Assembly (NCBI GenBank): GCA_023395515.1
Contig: JAEWZB010000040.1
Location: 1 to 23,342 of the forward strand
Origin: Bacillota bacterium
Lineage (GTDB): Bacteria > Bacillota > Syntrophomonadia > Syntrophomonadales > Syntrophomonadaceae
Length of the DNA stretch: 23,342 nucleotides
Direction: 5' to 3'
Below the pieces are notes generated by a model that was not told the DNA's origin, searched no databases, and saw only the letters and a program-made list of their open reading frames with translations. Of the stretch, positions 7,499-15,705 are shown piece by piece. The translations under genes were made by a program, and so were the position numbers. The number at the start of each line of letters is the position of its first letter. The first letter of the stretch is position 1.

Positions 7499-8329
7499 AT
7501 GGGAATGATGATTGCTGTTTTATCTCTTCTGTTAGGAATGGGGATATTTTTGTTTATTCCCTATTCACCATCTGTTTCCCGGTTTCACCGCATTTGCGCC
7601 GAAAAAATTAGTATGCTGGAAAAAACCACGGCTCTCTTTTCCGAGGATGATATAGCCGGTCTTCCGCTTCCGGTCCAAAATTATTTCCGGTATTGCGGAT
7701 ACTTGGGCACACCTAAAATGACCTATATGAAAGCATGGCTTAAAAACGTTGATTTTGTCATGTCGGAAAATAAAACCCTTAAAATTGATTATCAGCAATT
7801 AAACCTGGCCGCACGTCCAGAACGCTTGGCTTTGATCACTTCTTCCCTATTGGGAATACCTTTTGAAGGGCTGGACTCTTATGAAGGTGGGAAAGGACAC
7901 ATGAAGGGCATTCTGGCTAAAGTCATTCCCCTTTTTGATCAGGGGGGCGAAAGCATGGACCGTTCCTCTCTGGTAACTTGGCTGGCCGAATGCCTGTTGC
8001 TGCCCAGTGCTGCCCTGCAGGATTTTGTAAGCTGGGAAGCTATAGATGATACTCATGCGGCAGCCACCGTAACTTGGCAAGGGATGTCGGTAAGCGGTAT
8101 TTTCACCTTTTCTGCCAAGGGAGAACTACTGGCCTTCCGTACCAGTGACCGGGTTGCGGTGGATATGAAGGGTGAAGAAACTATAGCCGATTGGTCGGCC
8201 TTCTTTCTGGATTATCATTTAGTAAACCAGCTTAGACAGCCCCAGGTAATACAATCCCTCTGGCATTATGAACAGGGAGACTCGGTTTATTTTAACGAAA
8301 ACAGATCTCCTTTTTGTATTCAATATTAA
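7499..8329 (+). CDS. DUF6544 family membrane-anchored protein of unknown function
   Basis: A 276-residue protein with one N-terminal hydrophobic segment (about 3-21) that would anchor it in the membrane or export it. The family signature is visible: LPLPVQNYFRYCGYLGTPK near 55-74, and SLVTWLAECLLLPSA at about 157-171. A beta-rich lipocalin-like remainder ends in a conserved YHLVNQLRQPQVI region. The ATG at 7499 has AGGAGG 9 nt upstream. It is monocistronic, on the plus strand between two minus-strand units, with its own promoter and a strong shared terminator. No function is known for the family and the context does not reveal one. Family naming is from memory of the motifs. Confidence 0.82.
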   Translation: MGMMIAVLSLLLGMGIFLFIPYSPSVSRFHRICAEKISMLEKTTALFSEDDIAGLPLPVQNYFRYCGYLGTPKMTYMKAWLKNVDFVMSENKTLKIDYQQLNLAARPERLALITSSLLGIPFEGLDSYEGGKGHMKGILAKVIPLFDQGGESMDRSSLVTWLAECLLLPSAALQDFVSWEAIDDTHAAATVTWQGMSVSGIFTFSAKGELLAFRTSDRVAVDMKGEETIADWSAFFLDYHLVNQLRQPQVIQSLWHYEQGDSVYFNENRSPFCIQY

Positions 8330-8362
8330 TAGCGGGAAAATTTATCATCCCCATAATGACAA

Positions 8363-8396
8363 AAAACAGGGAACGACTCTCCTCGTTCCCTGTTTT
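8363..8396. terminator. Bidirectional terminator between the DUF6544 gene and spoIVA
   Basis: A perfect 14-bp stem AAAACAGGGAACGA/TCGTTCCCTGTTTT with a 6-nt loop. T runs form on both strands, so it serves the convergent plus-strand DUF6544 gene and the minus-strand spoIVA gene. Confidence 0.92.
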
Positions 8397-8411
8397 ATTT
8401 ACGTTTTACCT

Positions 8412-9890
8412 CTAGATAATGATACAGATTAAGCCGCCGCTGCCTTCGTTAACAATACGCTGCAGGGTATCTTGCAATCTGACTTGGGCATTTTCCGGCA
8501 TACGGTGGAGTTTGTTTTGTATGCCTTCTCTTACTAAATCATGCAAGGATTTGCCGAAAATGTTAGACTGCCAGATTTTAGTGGGATCTTCTTCAAACTC
8601 ATCTAACATATAGCGGACTAATTCTTCGCATTGTTTCTCAGTTCCAATAATAGGTGTAATTTCGGTAGTAATATCAGCCCTAATAATATGGAGGGATGGA
8701 GCCTTGGCTTTTAGTTTGACCCCGAAACGGCTTCCTTGCCTAATTAATTCGGGTTCTTCCAGGAACATCTCTTCTAGTCTGGGGGTGACTACACCATATC
8801 CGCTTTCTTTAACTTCTTGTAAGGCGGAAGAAACTTTATCATATTCCTTCTTGGCTACGCTTAAGTCTTGCATCAGGCGCATTATATCGTGAGTTCCCTC
8901 AATTTCAAATCCGCTGACATCGCTTAAAGCTTTATAATACAGCTCATCCGGCACCATAATATCAATAGCTGCCGCTCCCGTTCCCAGATTCATTTCTTTC
9001 AAACTAACATAGCTTATGTTTTCCATATCGGATAGCCTTTCAATGGCCTTATCGATATCTCTGACTTTGCGAATTTCATTTAGAACTTCACGAATACCTG
9101 TTTCTAAACTATCTCTTAACCAGAATTCCTCTGCTAACTCATCAACCCAGCGAGGCAGCTTAATATTCACCTCTTGAACTGGGAACTCGTACAGAACTTC
9201 TTCTAAGATGCCATAAATTTGGTCTGATGATACATTGGCAGCATCTACGGGAATAACACTTACTTCGTATTTTTCAGTCAGCTCATCTACCAAATCCAGA
9301 GTTTCCCGGTCATGAGGATGAATAGAGTTTAAAAGAATAATAAAAGGCTTATTTAATTCCTTTAACTCAAAAATAACTCGCTCTTCAGGCTCTACATAAC
9401 TGCTTCTCGGGATATCACTGATACTGCCATCGGTAGTAATTACTATCCCTATAGTTGAATGATCGGCAATTACTTTCCTGGTTCCTATTTCGGCCGCTTC
9501 TTCGAAGGGAACCTCATAGTCAAACCAGGGAGTCTTTACCATGCGAGGTTCATCATCCTCTTCATAACCTAACGCTCCTTCTACAGCATAACCTACACAA
9601 TCAACTAACCTGACTTTAAGGTTTAGTCCATTGTTAGTATTAAGTTCCACTGCCTCGTTAGGCACAAACTTGGGTTCTGTAGTAGTAATGGTTTTCCCTC
9701 CCCCGCTTTGGGGAAGTTCGTCACGGGCGCGTTCTCTTACATAAATATCTTTTATGTTAGGCATGACCATCAGTTCCATAAATCTTTTAATAAAAGTTGA
9801 TTTACCCGTTCTAACCGGCCCTACTACTCCAAGATAAATATCGCCACCAGTTCGTTCCGCGATATCATTTAAAATATTATTTCCTTCCAC
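8412..9890 (-). CDS. spoIVA: Stage IV sporulation protein A, spore coat ATPase
   Basis: SpoIVA is the coat morphogenetic ATPase that polymerises on the outer forespore membrane in the mother cell and forms the base layer for coat assembly. The 492-residue protein has the full family length. It has the N-terminal opening DIAERTGGDIYLGVVG, Walker A GPVRTGKST (24-32), a middle region, and the conserved C-terminus ending GGLICIII that contacts the membrane. The GTG start at 9890 is preceded by AGGGAGG at about 10 nt and gives the usual family N-terminus. The gene is monocistronic: the gpsA terminator lies upstream and a 14-bp hairpin downstream. Expression should depend on sigma-E by family knowledge, but I could not find a convincing sigma-E box. 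Its presence shows the organism makes endospores. Confidence 0.98.
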   Translation of the reverse strand: MEGNNILNDIAERTGGDIYLGVVGPVRTGKSTFIKRFMELMVMPNIKDIYVRERARDELPQSGGGKTITTTEPKFVPNEAVELNTNNGLNLKVRLVDCVGYAVEGALGYEEDDEPRMVKTPWFDYEVPFEEAAEIGTRKVIADHSTIGIVITTDGSISDIPRSSYVEPEERVIFELKELNKPFIILLNSIHPHDRETLDLVDELTEKYEVSVIPVDAANVSSDQIYGILEEVLYEFPVQEVNIKLPRWVDELAEEFWLRDSLETGIREVLNEIRKVRDIDKAIERLSDMENISYVSLKEMNLGTGAAAIDIMVPDELYYKALSDVSGFEIEGTHDIMRLMQDLSVAKKEYDKVSSALQEVKESGYGVVTPRLEEMFLEEPELIRQGSRFGVKLKAKAPSLHIIRADITTEITPIIGTEKQCEELVRYMLDEFEEDPTKIWQSNIFGKSLHDLVREGIQNKLHRMPENAQVRLQDTLQRIVNEGSGGLICIII

Positions 9891-10089
9891 TTCTCATTTT
9901 CCCTCCCTTGGATTTAGACTTTAAAAGGCACCCTCCCTCCGAAATTGGATACCCCTTAAGCACATTTGGGCTATAACAGTATAAATATATTATCAAATTT
10001 CGGTAATATAACCAGAAAACAAAAAAAGTTTCATTTTAATCATATTTTATTGGGAAAACTCTTATTCAATTGGGCAATTAGCCCAATAT

Positions 10090-10115
10090 AAAAAGGAAGA
10101 GATAATCCCTTCCTT
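10090..10115 (-). terminator. Terminator of the DUF512-der-plsY-gpsA operon
   Basis: On the minus strand AAGGAAG/CTTCCTT with a 9-nt loop followed by TTTTT lies about 48 nt after the gpsA stop. It separates gpsA from spoIVA. Confidence 0.7.
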
Positions 10116-10163
10116 AATTAATTGCTATTAAACCTGTTTTTCTATTTTCACGTAATATCAGAC

Positions 10164-11195
10164 TTACCAGCCTTCAATATTACTAACTATTTCTTCAATT
10201 TCATGCTTCTTCTGTCTTTGCATCATTTCATTTAGCTCTTCCAAAGGGGAACCCCCATTATAAAGAACATTGAAGCAAGCTTTAGTTATGGGCATATCTA
10301 CTCCCCGTTTTAAAGCTAAGTTATGTACTATTTTAGTAGTATAAACACCTTCAACTACCATTCCTATTTGATTTAAAATACTTTCTAAAGAATGGCCCTG
10401 CCCCAGCATTTCCCCGGTACGCCGGTTACGTGATAAGCGGCTGTTGCAGGTCACAAAAAGGTCTCCTATACCGCTTAAACCGGCGAAAGTTCTGGGGTTT
10501 CCCCCCATAGTTTCTCCCATTCTGGCCATTTCCGCCAGCCCTCTGGTTATTAAAGCCGCTTTGGTATTATCGCCAAAACCTAAGCCATGTACTATTCCCG
10601 CCGCTAAAGCGATTATGTTCTTTAACGCTCCTCCCAGCTCGACTCCGGCTACGTCGGGGTTAGTATATACTCTGAAATCAGTAGTCATGTAAGCATCCTG
10701 CAAAGCAAAAGCTACCTCTTTACTAGAGGCGGCTATAGTTACTGCGGTAGGTACCTCACGAGCTACCTCTTCCGCATGGCTGGGCCCGGATAATACTCCA
10801 TAATTCCGCAAAATTTCCTGCCCTAATACATCGGCCACTACTTCACTCATCCGCATTCCTGATTGTATCTCTATACCTTTAGCCGTATTTACTATAATCA
10901 TATTGTTATTAAGCAGAGGTTTTACCTTAATAATAGTTTCCCGCACCGCTTGAGAAGGAACTGCCAAGACGATTATTTCCGCGTTTTCAGTAGCTTGGGA
11001 CAAATTATCCGTAACTTGGATATGGTCGGGCAATAATATACCCGGTAAAAACCGACGGTTCTCCCGAGCATCTTTTATATCGGCTATACCGTCTTCTATT
11101 CTTCCCCATAAGTTAACCTCATGCTGGTTTTTCGCTAATAAAATAGCTTGGGCAGTTCCCCATGAGCCTGACCCCACCACACATATTTTAGACAT
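10164..11195 (-). CDS. gpsA: NAD(P)H-dependent glycerol-3-phosphate dehydrogenase
   Basis: Reduces dihydroxyacetone phosphate to sn-glycerol-3-phosphate, the backbone of membrane phospholipids. The 343-residue protein has the Rossmann motif GSGSWGTA (8-15), the central GPSHAEEVA, and the catalytic region GALKNIIALAAGIVHGLGFGDNTKAAL with the conserved Lys and the Asn that contacts NAD. These are typical of GpsA. ATG at 11195 has AGGAGG 7 nt upstream. It follows plsY by 20 nt, so the enzyme making G3P and the one acylating it are co-expressed. It is the last gene of the operon, with a terminator downstream. Confidence 0.97.
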   Translation of the reverse strand: MSKICVVGSGSWGTAQAILLAKNQHEVNLWGRIEDGIADIKDARENRRFLPGILLPDHIQVTDNLSQATENAEIIVLAVPSQAVRETIIKVKPLLNNNMIIVNTAKGIEIQSGMRMSEVVADVLGQEILRNYGVLSGPSHAEEVAREVPTAVTIAASSKEVAFALQDAYMTTDFRVYTNPDVAGVELGGALKNIIALAAGIVHGLGFGDNTKAALITRGLAEMARMGETMGGNPRTFAGLSGIGDLFVTCNSRLSRNRRTGEMLGQGHSLESILNQIGMVVEGVYTTKIVHNLALKRGVDMPITKACFNVLYNGGSPLEELNEMMQRQKKHEIEEIVSNIEGW

Positions 11196-11215
11196 TTTAG
11201 CCTCCTAGTACTTAA

Positions 11216-11812
11216 CTAAACTCTTTGTCCTATTTTGGATTCCGTACCGTTTTTAAGTTTTGCTATATTTTCTTTATGACGGTATATTACTAAGACCGCC
11301 ATAAAAATACTCATAATAATATAGGCATTATTATAGTCTAATAAAAATGCCATAAGAGGAAATAGAACTGCCACCGTAATGGAACCTAATGAGACATATC
11401 TGCTTAGAGCCACAATAATTATAAAGGTAACTAATAAAACTACTACCACTTTAGGCATTAAATACAGTATTATGCCGGCCGTAGTTGCTACTCCCTTGCC
11501 TCCGTTAAAACCAAGAAAAACCGAAAAACAATGACCTAAAATAGATATTACCGCACAAGCTGCTGCTAAAAGCGGCCCCCCGATCAGCATCCCGAGCCAT
11601 ACCGCCACTACCCCTTTAAGAGCATCACCTAGCAGGGCCAGTATAGCCCCTTTAGTTCCTAAGGTACGCAAAACATTAGTTGCACCAACATTGCCGCTTC
11701 CTTTAGTCCTAATATCCACTCCCGCCACGAGCTTGCCTACTAATAAGGAAAAAGGAATAGAGCCCAGGAAATAAGAAACGACCAAAGCCAAAATCACTAA
11801 AAACTCTCCCAT
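11216..11812 (-). CDS. plsY: Glycerol-3-phosphate acyltransferase PlsY
   Basis: An integral membrane enzyme that transfers the acyl group from acyl-phosphate to glycerol-3-phosphate, the first step of phosphatidic acid synthesis. The 198-residue protein has all three PlsY motifs: GSIPFSLL (about 17-24), GSGNVGATNVLRTLG (38-52) and FNGGKGVATTAG (103-114). It has about five hydrophobic helices. ATG at 11812 follows GGGAGG. It lies between der (19 nt) and gpsA (20 nt) in the same transcript. Confidence 0.97.
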   Translation of the reverse strand: MGEFLVILALVVSYFLGSIPFSLLVGKLVAGVDIRTKGSGNVGATNVLRTLGTKGAILALLGDALKGVVAVWLGMLIGGPLLAAACAVISILGHCFSVFLGFNGGKGVATTAGIILYLMPKVVVVLLVTFIIIVALSRYVSLGSITVAVLFPLMAFLLDYNNAYIIMSIFMAVLVIYRHKENIAKLKNGTESKIGQRV

Positions 11813-11831
11813 TATTTACCTCCCTTAAATA

Positions 11832-13160
11832 TTATATATCCTTTGAGGTGTTCTCCCTTACTAATAACCGAATCGGGGTTCCTTCAAAACCAAAATTTTG
11901 CCGCATGACATTTTCCAAATAGCGCAAATAGGAAAAATGTATCAAATCAGGTCTATTACTGAAAAACACAAAAGTGGGTGGAGCAGTTTTTACTTGGGTA
12001 GTATATAGTATTTTGACTTTTTTTCCGCCTCCGCCTGGCAGAGGATTGAGCATAGTTGCTTCATTAATTACCCGGTTAAGTTCTGCCGTGGTTATTCTGC
12101 GGTGATGTTGTTCAGCTACAAAATCGACTAGCTCCAAAATCTTAAATATTCTTCTTTTAGTTAGAGCGGAAATATATAATATAGGCGAATAAGCCAAGAA
12201 CTTAAGGTCTTCTCTAATATCCTCATCAAACTTATTCATAGTTGTACCGTCTTTTTCCACCAAATCCCATTTATTAACTACAATTATATTAGGTTTAGAT
12301 TGCTCATGAACATAGCCGGCAATCCTTTGGTCTTGTTCGGTAACTCCTTCCGTAGCATCTAACATAATAAGGCTGACATCAGCCCTTTCAATACTTTTTA
12401 AAGATCTTATAACACTATATCTTTCCGTAGCTTCTTTAATACGTGATTTTCTTCTGATTCCCGCAGTATCTATTAAAATATATTTATTACCTTGATATGT
12501 AAAGGGCGTATCTATAGAATCCCGGGTAGTCCCGGGTACATCACTTACAATAACCCGCTGTTCACCTAAAAATGCATTTACCAAAGAAGATTTACCCACA
12601 TTAGGCTTACCTACAATGGCTATCTTAGTAGCATCTTCGTCTTCTTTATATTGGTGTAAAGGAGGAAACTTTTTAATGATAGCATCTAATAGATCATTAG
12701 TATTCATCCCATGCATAGCCGATACAGGTATAGGATCTCCCAAGCCTAAATTATAAAACTCATAATACTCTAATTGCTTATCGAAATTCTCTACTTTATT
12801 AGCTGCTAATATTACCGGTTTATTGGATTTACGGAGCATTATAGCTACCTGTTCATCTTCCGGAGTTATACCTTGACGGGTATCAACCACGAAAACAATA
12901 ACATCAGCTTCATCTATGGCTAATTCCGCTTGCAGCTTAATTTCACTGGCAAATATGTCTTCCGTGTCATCATAACGAATCCCGCCCGTATCTATAATTA
13001 TAAACTCCCGGCCTGCCCAATCTGATTTATCATAAAGCCGGTCTCTGGTAACTCCAGGTACATCTTCCACAATAGCTTTCCTGGCTCCGGCCAGACGGTT
13101 AAAGAGCGTGGATTTGCCCACATTAGGTCTGCCTACTATAGCAACCACAGGTTTTGCCAT
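11832..13160 (-). CDS. der: Ribosome biogenesis GTPase Der
   Basis: A double-GTPase that assists assembly of the 50S ribosomal subunit. With the start at ATG 13160 the protein has 442 residues and begins MAKPVVAIVGRPNVGKST. GGAGG lies 8 nt upstream, while the in-frame ATG at 13181 has no ribosome site. G domain 1 has P-loop 10-18, DTGG and a G4 motif reading NKVE rather than the usual NKxD. G domain 2 has P-loop GKPNVGKSS (184-192), DTAG and NKWD. A C-terminal KH-like domain follows (about 345-442). It is preceded by a DUF512 gene at 26 nt and followed by plsY. Confidence 0.97.
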   Translation of the reverse strand: MAKPVVAIVGRPNVGKSTLFNRLAGARKAIVEDVPGVTRDRLYDKSDWAGREFIIIDTGGIRYDDTEDIFASEIKLQAELAIDEADVIVFVVDTRQGITPEDEQVAIMLRKSNKPVILAANKVENFDKQLEYYEFYNLGLGDPIPVSAMHGMNTNDLLDAIIKKFPPLHQYKEDEDATKIAIVGKPNVGKSSLVNAFLGEQRVIVSDVPGTTRDSIDTPFTYQGNKYILIDTAGIRRKSRIKEATERYSVIRSLKSIERADVSLIMLDATEGVTEQDQRIAGYVHEQSKPNIIVVNKWDLVEKDGTTMNKFDEDIREDLKFLAYSPILYISALTKRRIFKILELVDFVAEQHHRRITTAELNRVINEATMLNPLPGGGGKKVKILYTTQVKTAPPTFVFFSNRPDLIHFSYLRYLENVMRQNFGFEGTPIRLLVRENTSKDI

Positions 13161-13186
13161 GCATAATTCCTCCGTAATCATATCTA

Positions 13187-14488
13187 TCAGTCATTAACAA
13201 TGGTATTTATTAAAGATGGAGCACTTCCATCAACCGTACAGATTATAGCCCCGGTGGCCTTTTTAATATCTTCTAAACTTATATCATCCAACAGTATCAA
13301 CTGTCCCTCTTTAAAAACTATTTCGGGGAGTATTACTATTTTACCTTCATACTTTTTACCCAAATTATCAATAATATCACGACCGGTTAATAATCCGGTA
13401 ACCGAAACCGTACCGCCAAAATACTTATTAATAATAGGAATCAGCTCCACTTTTAAGCCCTTAATTTCATTTAATCTTGTCATTAGAGGTTCCAGAATAG
13501 GCAGGGCTGAAAATCCCGTGACTACATAGACCTCTTTAGGTTTAATCTCCTGGGGTAACCGGTCTTTTATCTCAGCAAATTCATCTAATAAAATCCTGGC
13601 TAAACCTATGCCATTTTCTATTTGCACTAAATCATCATAATAGGAACTGGGGGGGAAATTAACTTTAGCCTTCACAAAAAATTCATCGGCCAGATAGACT
13701 AAACCGGTATCAAGCTTTTTTCTAAACTGCTTTTGCATATCATTAACCATATTAATCAAATAAAGGGATTCATCTGGGGTAAAAACCCTTAGCGGGGCCA
13801 AACCGATTCTATGCCCGGTAAGCCCTACCGGGACTATGCCTATTGACCTTACGGCCGGGTACAGCTCCGCTAACTTATTAATACTGTCAACTAAAATCTC
13901 CCCATCATTAATTTCCGGGCATAATACAATTTGCGTGTGTACTTCTATACCTGCCTCTTTTAGCCTGGCTAAATCCTCGTTAATAGTCTTAGCCCGGGGA
14001 TTATTTAACATTTTTACCCTTATATCAGGATTCATACAGTGTACCGATACATAAAGAGGGCTTAGCCGCATAGCAATAATCTTATCCCAATCTTTTTCCT
14101 TAAGATTGGTCAAAGTTATAAAATTACCATACAAAAACGAGTATCTATAATCATCATCTTTAACATACAAAGTTTTACGCATATTACCCGGCAGTTGATC
14201 TACAAAACAAAAAATACACCGGTTTTTACAAACCCGCATTTTATCAAAAACTACCCCTTCTAATTCCAATCCCATTTCTTCATCAAAATCTTTTTCTATT
14301 TCAATAGCCCAAATTTCATTATCCGGCTTTTTAATTTCAATCTCTAAAAAATCATCTTGACTATAGAACTGAAAATCAATGATATCATTAATATTATAGC
14401 CATTAATACTAAGTAAGAGGTCACCAACCTCTATTTCTACTTCTGCGGCTATACTATTTTCAGCTACACCAATAACTTTAGCTGGCAT
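13187..14488 (-). CDS. DUF512 radical SAM protein with N-terminal PDZ-like domain
   Basis: A 433-residue protein. Residues about 1-70 resemble a PDZ-like fold (KVIGVAENSIAAEVEIEVGD). A radical-SAM cluster motif follows, C87-x3-C91-x2-C94 (CKNRCIFC), which binds a 4Fe-4S cluster. Residues about 270-430 form the C-terminal DUF512 domain (VTGFSALPILEPL and a closing TVDGSAPSLI). The substrate is unknown. It sits directly upstream of der, as in many Clostridia. Start choice: ATG at 14488 gives a family-like N-terminus. The longer frame from TTG at 14539 would begin upstream of the predicted transcript start. The ribosome site before ATG (GGGGGGT) is somewhat far. Confidence 0.9.
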   Translation of the reverse strand: MPAKVIGVAENSIAAEVEIEVGDLLLSINGYNINDIIDFQFYSQDDFLEIEIKKPDNEIWAIEIEKDFDEEMGLELEGVVFDKMRVCKNRCIFCFVDQLPGNMRKTLYVKDDDYRYSFLYGNFITLTNLKEKDWDKIIAMRLSPLYVSVHCMNPDIRVKMLNNPRAKTINEDLARLKEAGIEVHTQIVLCPEINDGEILVDSINKLAELYPAVRSIGIVPVGLTGHRIGLAPLRVFTPDESLYLINMVNDMQKQFRKKLDTGLVYLADEFFVKAKVNFPPSSYYDDLVQIENGIGLARILLDEFAEIKDRLPQEIKPKEVYVVTGFSALPILEPLMTRLNEIKGLKVELIPIINKYFGGTVSVTGLLTGRDIIDNLGKKYEGKIVILPEIVFKEGQLILLDDISLEDIKKATGAIICTVDGSAPSLINTIVND

Positions 14489-14527
14489 TAAAACTTTACC
14501 CCCCAGCCTGACTAAATAACCTAACCT

Positions 14528-14556
14528 ATTATCTACCAAAAGCCAGCTAATCGCAA
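14528..14556 (-). promoter_or_regulatory. Promoter of the DUF512-der-plsY-gpsA operon
   Basis: On the minus strand TTGCGA (14551-14556), a 17-bp spacer and GATAAT (14528-14533). It lies between the DUF3189b stop and the DUF512 start, so the housekeeping genes can be expressed independently of the sporulation-type genes upstream. Confidence 0.55.
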
Positions 14557-14588
14557 GTTTAGAATGAAAATAGCAGGATTATCTTGGT

Positions 14589-15026
14589 TTAACGATTATA
14601 TAAATAGCCTGATATTGCCTCAACTTGCCGGGAGACTGTTTCTAATTGCCACTTAATTAAAACTTTTACGGTAAATCGGTGCACAAATCCTAGTAATGGC
14701 GGTAATTTAGATATTAAAGTTATTAGCCTTTCTCCTTTAATGGCAATAGGTACTACTAACAAATCTGACTTACTAAACCCTAAAATAGTTATAAGGTCAT
14801 TTAAAGCTCTTTTAGCCATTTGAACCTCGTGGCCTACTCCTAAAACATAAACTTCCTTTGCATCACTTTTTGCTCCTATATATATAGGATAACCGGCCTG
14901 CTCTAATTTCATATCAGCAAAACCGGGGGATAAAAAAATATCACTTAATTCATTACCGGCTAAAAATAAATGGGCCGCAATAAGGACATGATGAACACCG
15001 CTAGTCCCGATAAATAAAATTTTCAT
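14589..15026 (-). CDS. DUF3189 family protein, second diverged copy
   Basis: A 145-residue soluble protein aligned along its length with the neighbour at 15023. Both share an N-terminal strand, a loop and helix, an EVYVLG motif in the middle, and an ILG-x-S/K-x-LL segment. Here the N-terminal loop reads FIGTSGVHHVLIAAHL, so the Cys of the HCYGG loop in the first copy is absent, while a His pair remains. No membrane segment or signal is visible. ATG at 15026 overlaps the previous stop by 4 nt (ATGA) and has GGGAGAGG just upstream, so the two copies are translated together. The function of DUF3189 is unknown; a partner of the first copy, for example in a heterodimer, is my inference. Confidence 0.8.
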   Translation of the reverse strand: MKILFIGTSGVHHVLIAAHLFLAGNELSDIFLSPGFADMKLEQAGYPIYIGAKSDAKEVYVLGVGHEVQMAKRALNDLITILGFSKSDLLVVPIAIKGERLITLISKLPPLLGFVHRFTVKVLIKWQLETVSRQVEAISGYLYNR

Positions 15027-15490
15027 GCCTCTCCCTCAGAGGTTATTTTAGTTTTAGTTATTTCTACTATATTTACTATTTGAAAAAATGCTTGCCTGGT
15101 CCCATGGAGCAAAAAAAACCGGCCCAGACCTACCAGACCTAATTTCCGTGAAGAATAGCCCCCTATTTTCATCAGCCAATTAACTCGGGTAATAACATCT
15201 ACCGCTAATAAGCTTTCTTTGACTCCTAAAATATCAGCCGTCCCTTCCAGTATTTCAGTATATCTATCCCCTAAGTTTTTCTTCCCCAGTACATACACTT
15301 CATGGCCCCGTTCATCATCACCAACTTTACGGATAACCCCAAAGTCAGCATCACTAGTTTTATCAAAAATAGGCAGATCTAATAAATCATCGAGGCTAGG
15401 CAGAGTGGTTTTATCTATGAGACTTAGATGGAGGGCGGCTGCTAATACGGAAGAATGTGAGCCTCCATAGCAGTGATATATTACCTTCAT
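15023..15490 (-). CDS. DUF3189 family protein, first copy with HCYGG loop
   Basis: A 155-residue soluble protein beginning MKVIYHCYGGSHSSVLAAALHL, the signature of DUF3189, a family seen in spore-forming Clostridia with no known function. The Cys-containing loop after the first strand (C7) followed by a helix looks like a ligand- or phosphate-binding loop, but this is only a shape argument. GHEVYVLG sits near the middle. Start choice: ATG at 15490 matches the family N-terminus, with GGGGAGG 12 nt upstream. ATG at 15511 overlaps the preceding stop as TAATG and would add 7 residues; it cannot be excluded. The gene is part of a tightly coupled run from DUF1614 down. Confidence 0.85.
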   Translation of the reverse strand: MKVIYHCYGGSHSSVLAAALHLSLIDKTTLPSLDDLLDLPIFDKTSDADFGVIRKVGDDERGHEVYVLGKKNLGDRYTEILEGTADILGVKESLLAVDVITRVNWLMKIGGYSSRKLGLVGLGRFFLLHGTRQAFFQIVNIVEITKTKITSEGEA

Positions 15491-15510
15491 ACTCTTATAA
15501 GGCCTCCCCA

Positions 15511-15705
15511 TTAATGCCTAAATATGAAGTATACGCCGTTTTCTAAATCATGTACTACCCCGCCTAAAACCCGGGCTAAAAGTAAGCTGGTCCGCTCCAT
15601 TTCCTCTTGATTTAAGGCATGAAAAACTGGACATCCACCTCCGGTAACTTTAGTCATATCGGTAGTAATAATAGCTAATATAAGCCCTGATATTTTGGAT
15701 GTCAT
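15511..15705 (-). CDS. Small YIEGIA-partner protein (YIEGIA capping complex subunit family)
   Basis: A 64-residue protein with an N-terminal hydrophobic beta strand (SGLILAIITTD), a Gly/Cys turn VTGGGCPVFHALNQEEME, an amphipathic helix and a final strand ENGVYFIFRH. I recognise it as the small protein that accompanies YIEGIA proteins, annotated in public databases as a capping complex subunit for YIEGIA. Its biochemical role is not established to my knowledge. Its ATG follows the YIEGIA stop with no gap (TAAATG), so it is co-translated with it. It is short but clearly coding, given its junctions with both neighbours. Confidence 0.82.
   Translation of the reverse strand: MTSKISGLILAIITTDMTKVTGGGCPVFHALNQEEMERTSLLLARVLGGVVHDLENGVYFIFRH

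Noticed and set aside
9891..10060. Sigma-E promoter for spoIVA
   Set aside because: TTATATT and TATACTGT-like elements occur, but their spacing (about 20 nt) does not fit the consensus, so no promoter is claimed.
10069..10087. ATTGGGC-AATTA-GCCCAAT hairpin as a terminator
   Set aside because: No T run follows on either strand; the gpsA terminator is the neighbouring hairpin at 10090-10115.
13161..13181. Der starting seven codons earlier
   Set aside because: No ribosome site precedes that ATG; GGAGG is correctly spaced for ATG 13160.
14489..14539. Longer DUF512 protein starting at TTG 14539
   Set aside because: A TTGCGA-17-GATAAT promoter lies at 14528-14556, placing the transcript start inside this extension; the ATG at 14488 gives the family N-terminus.
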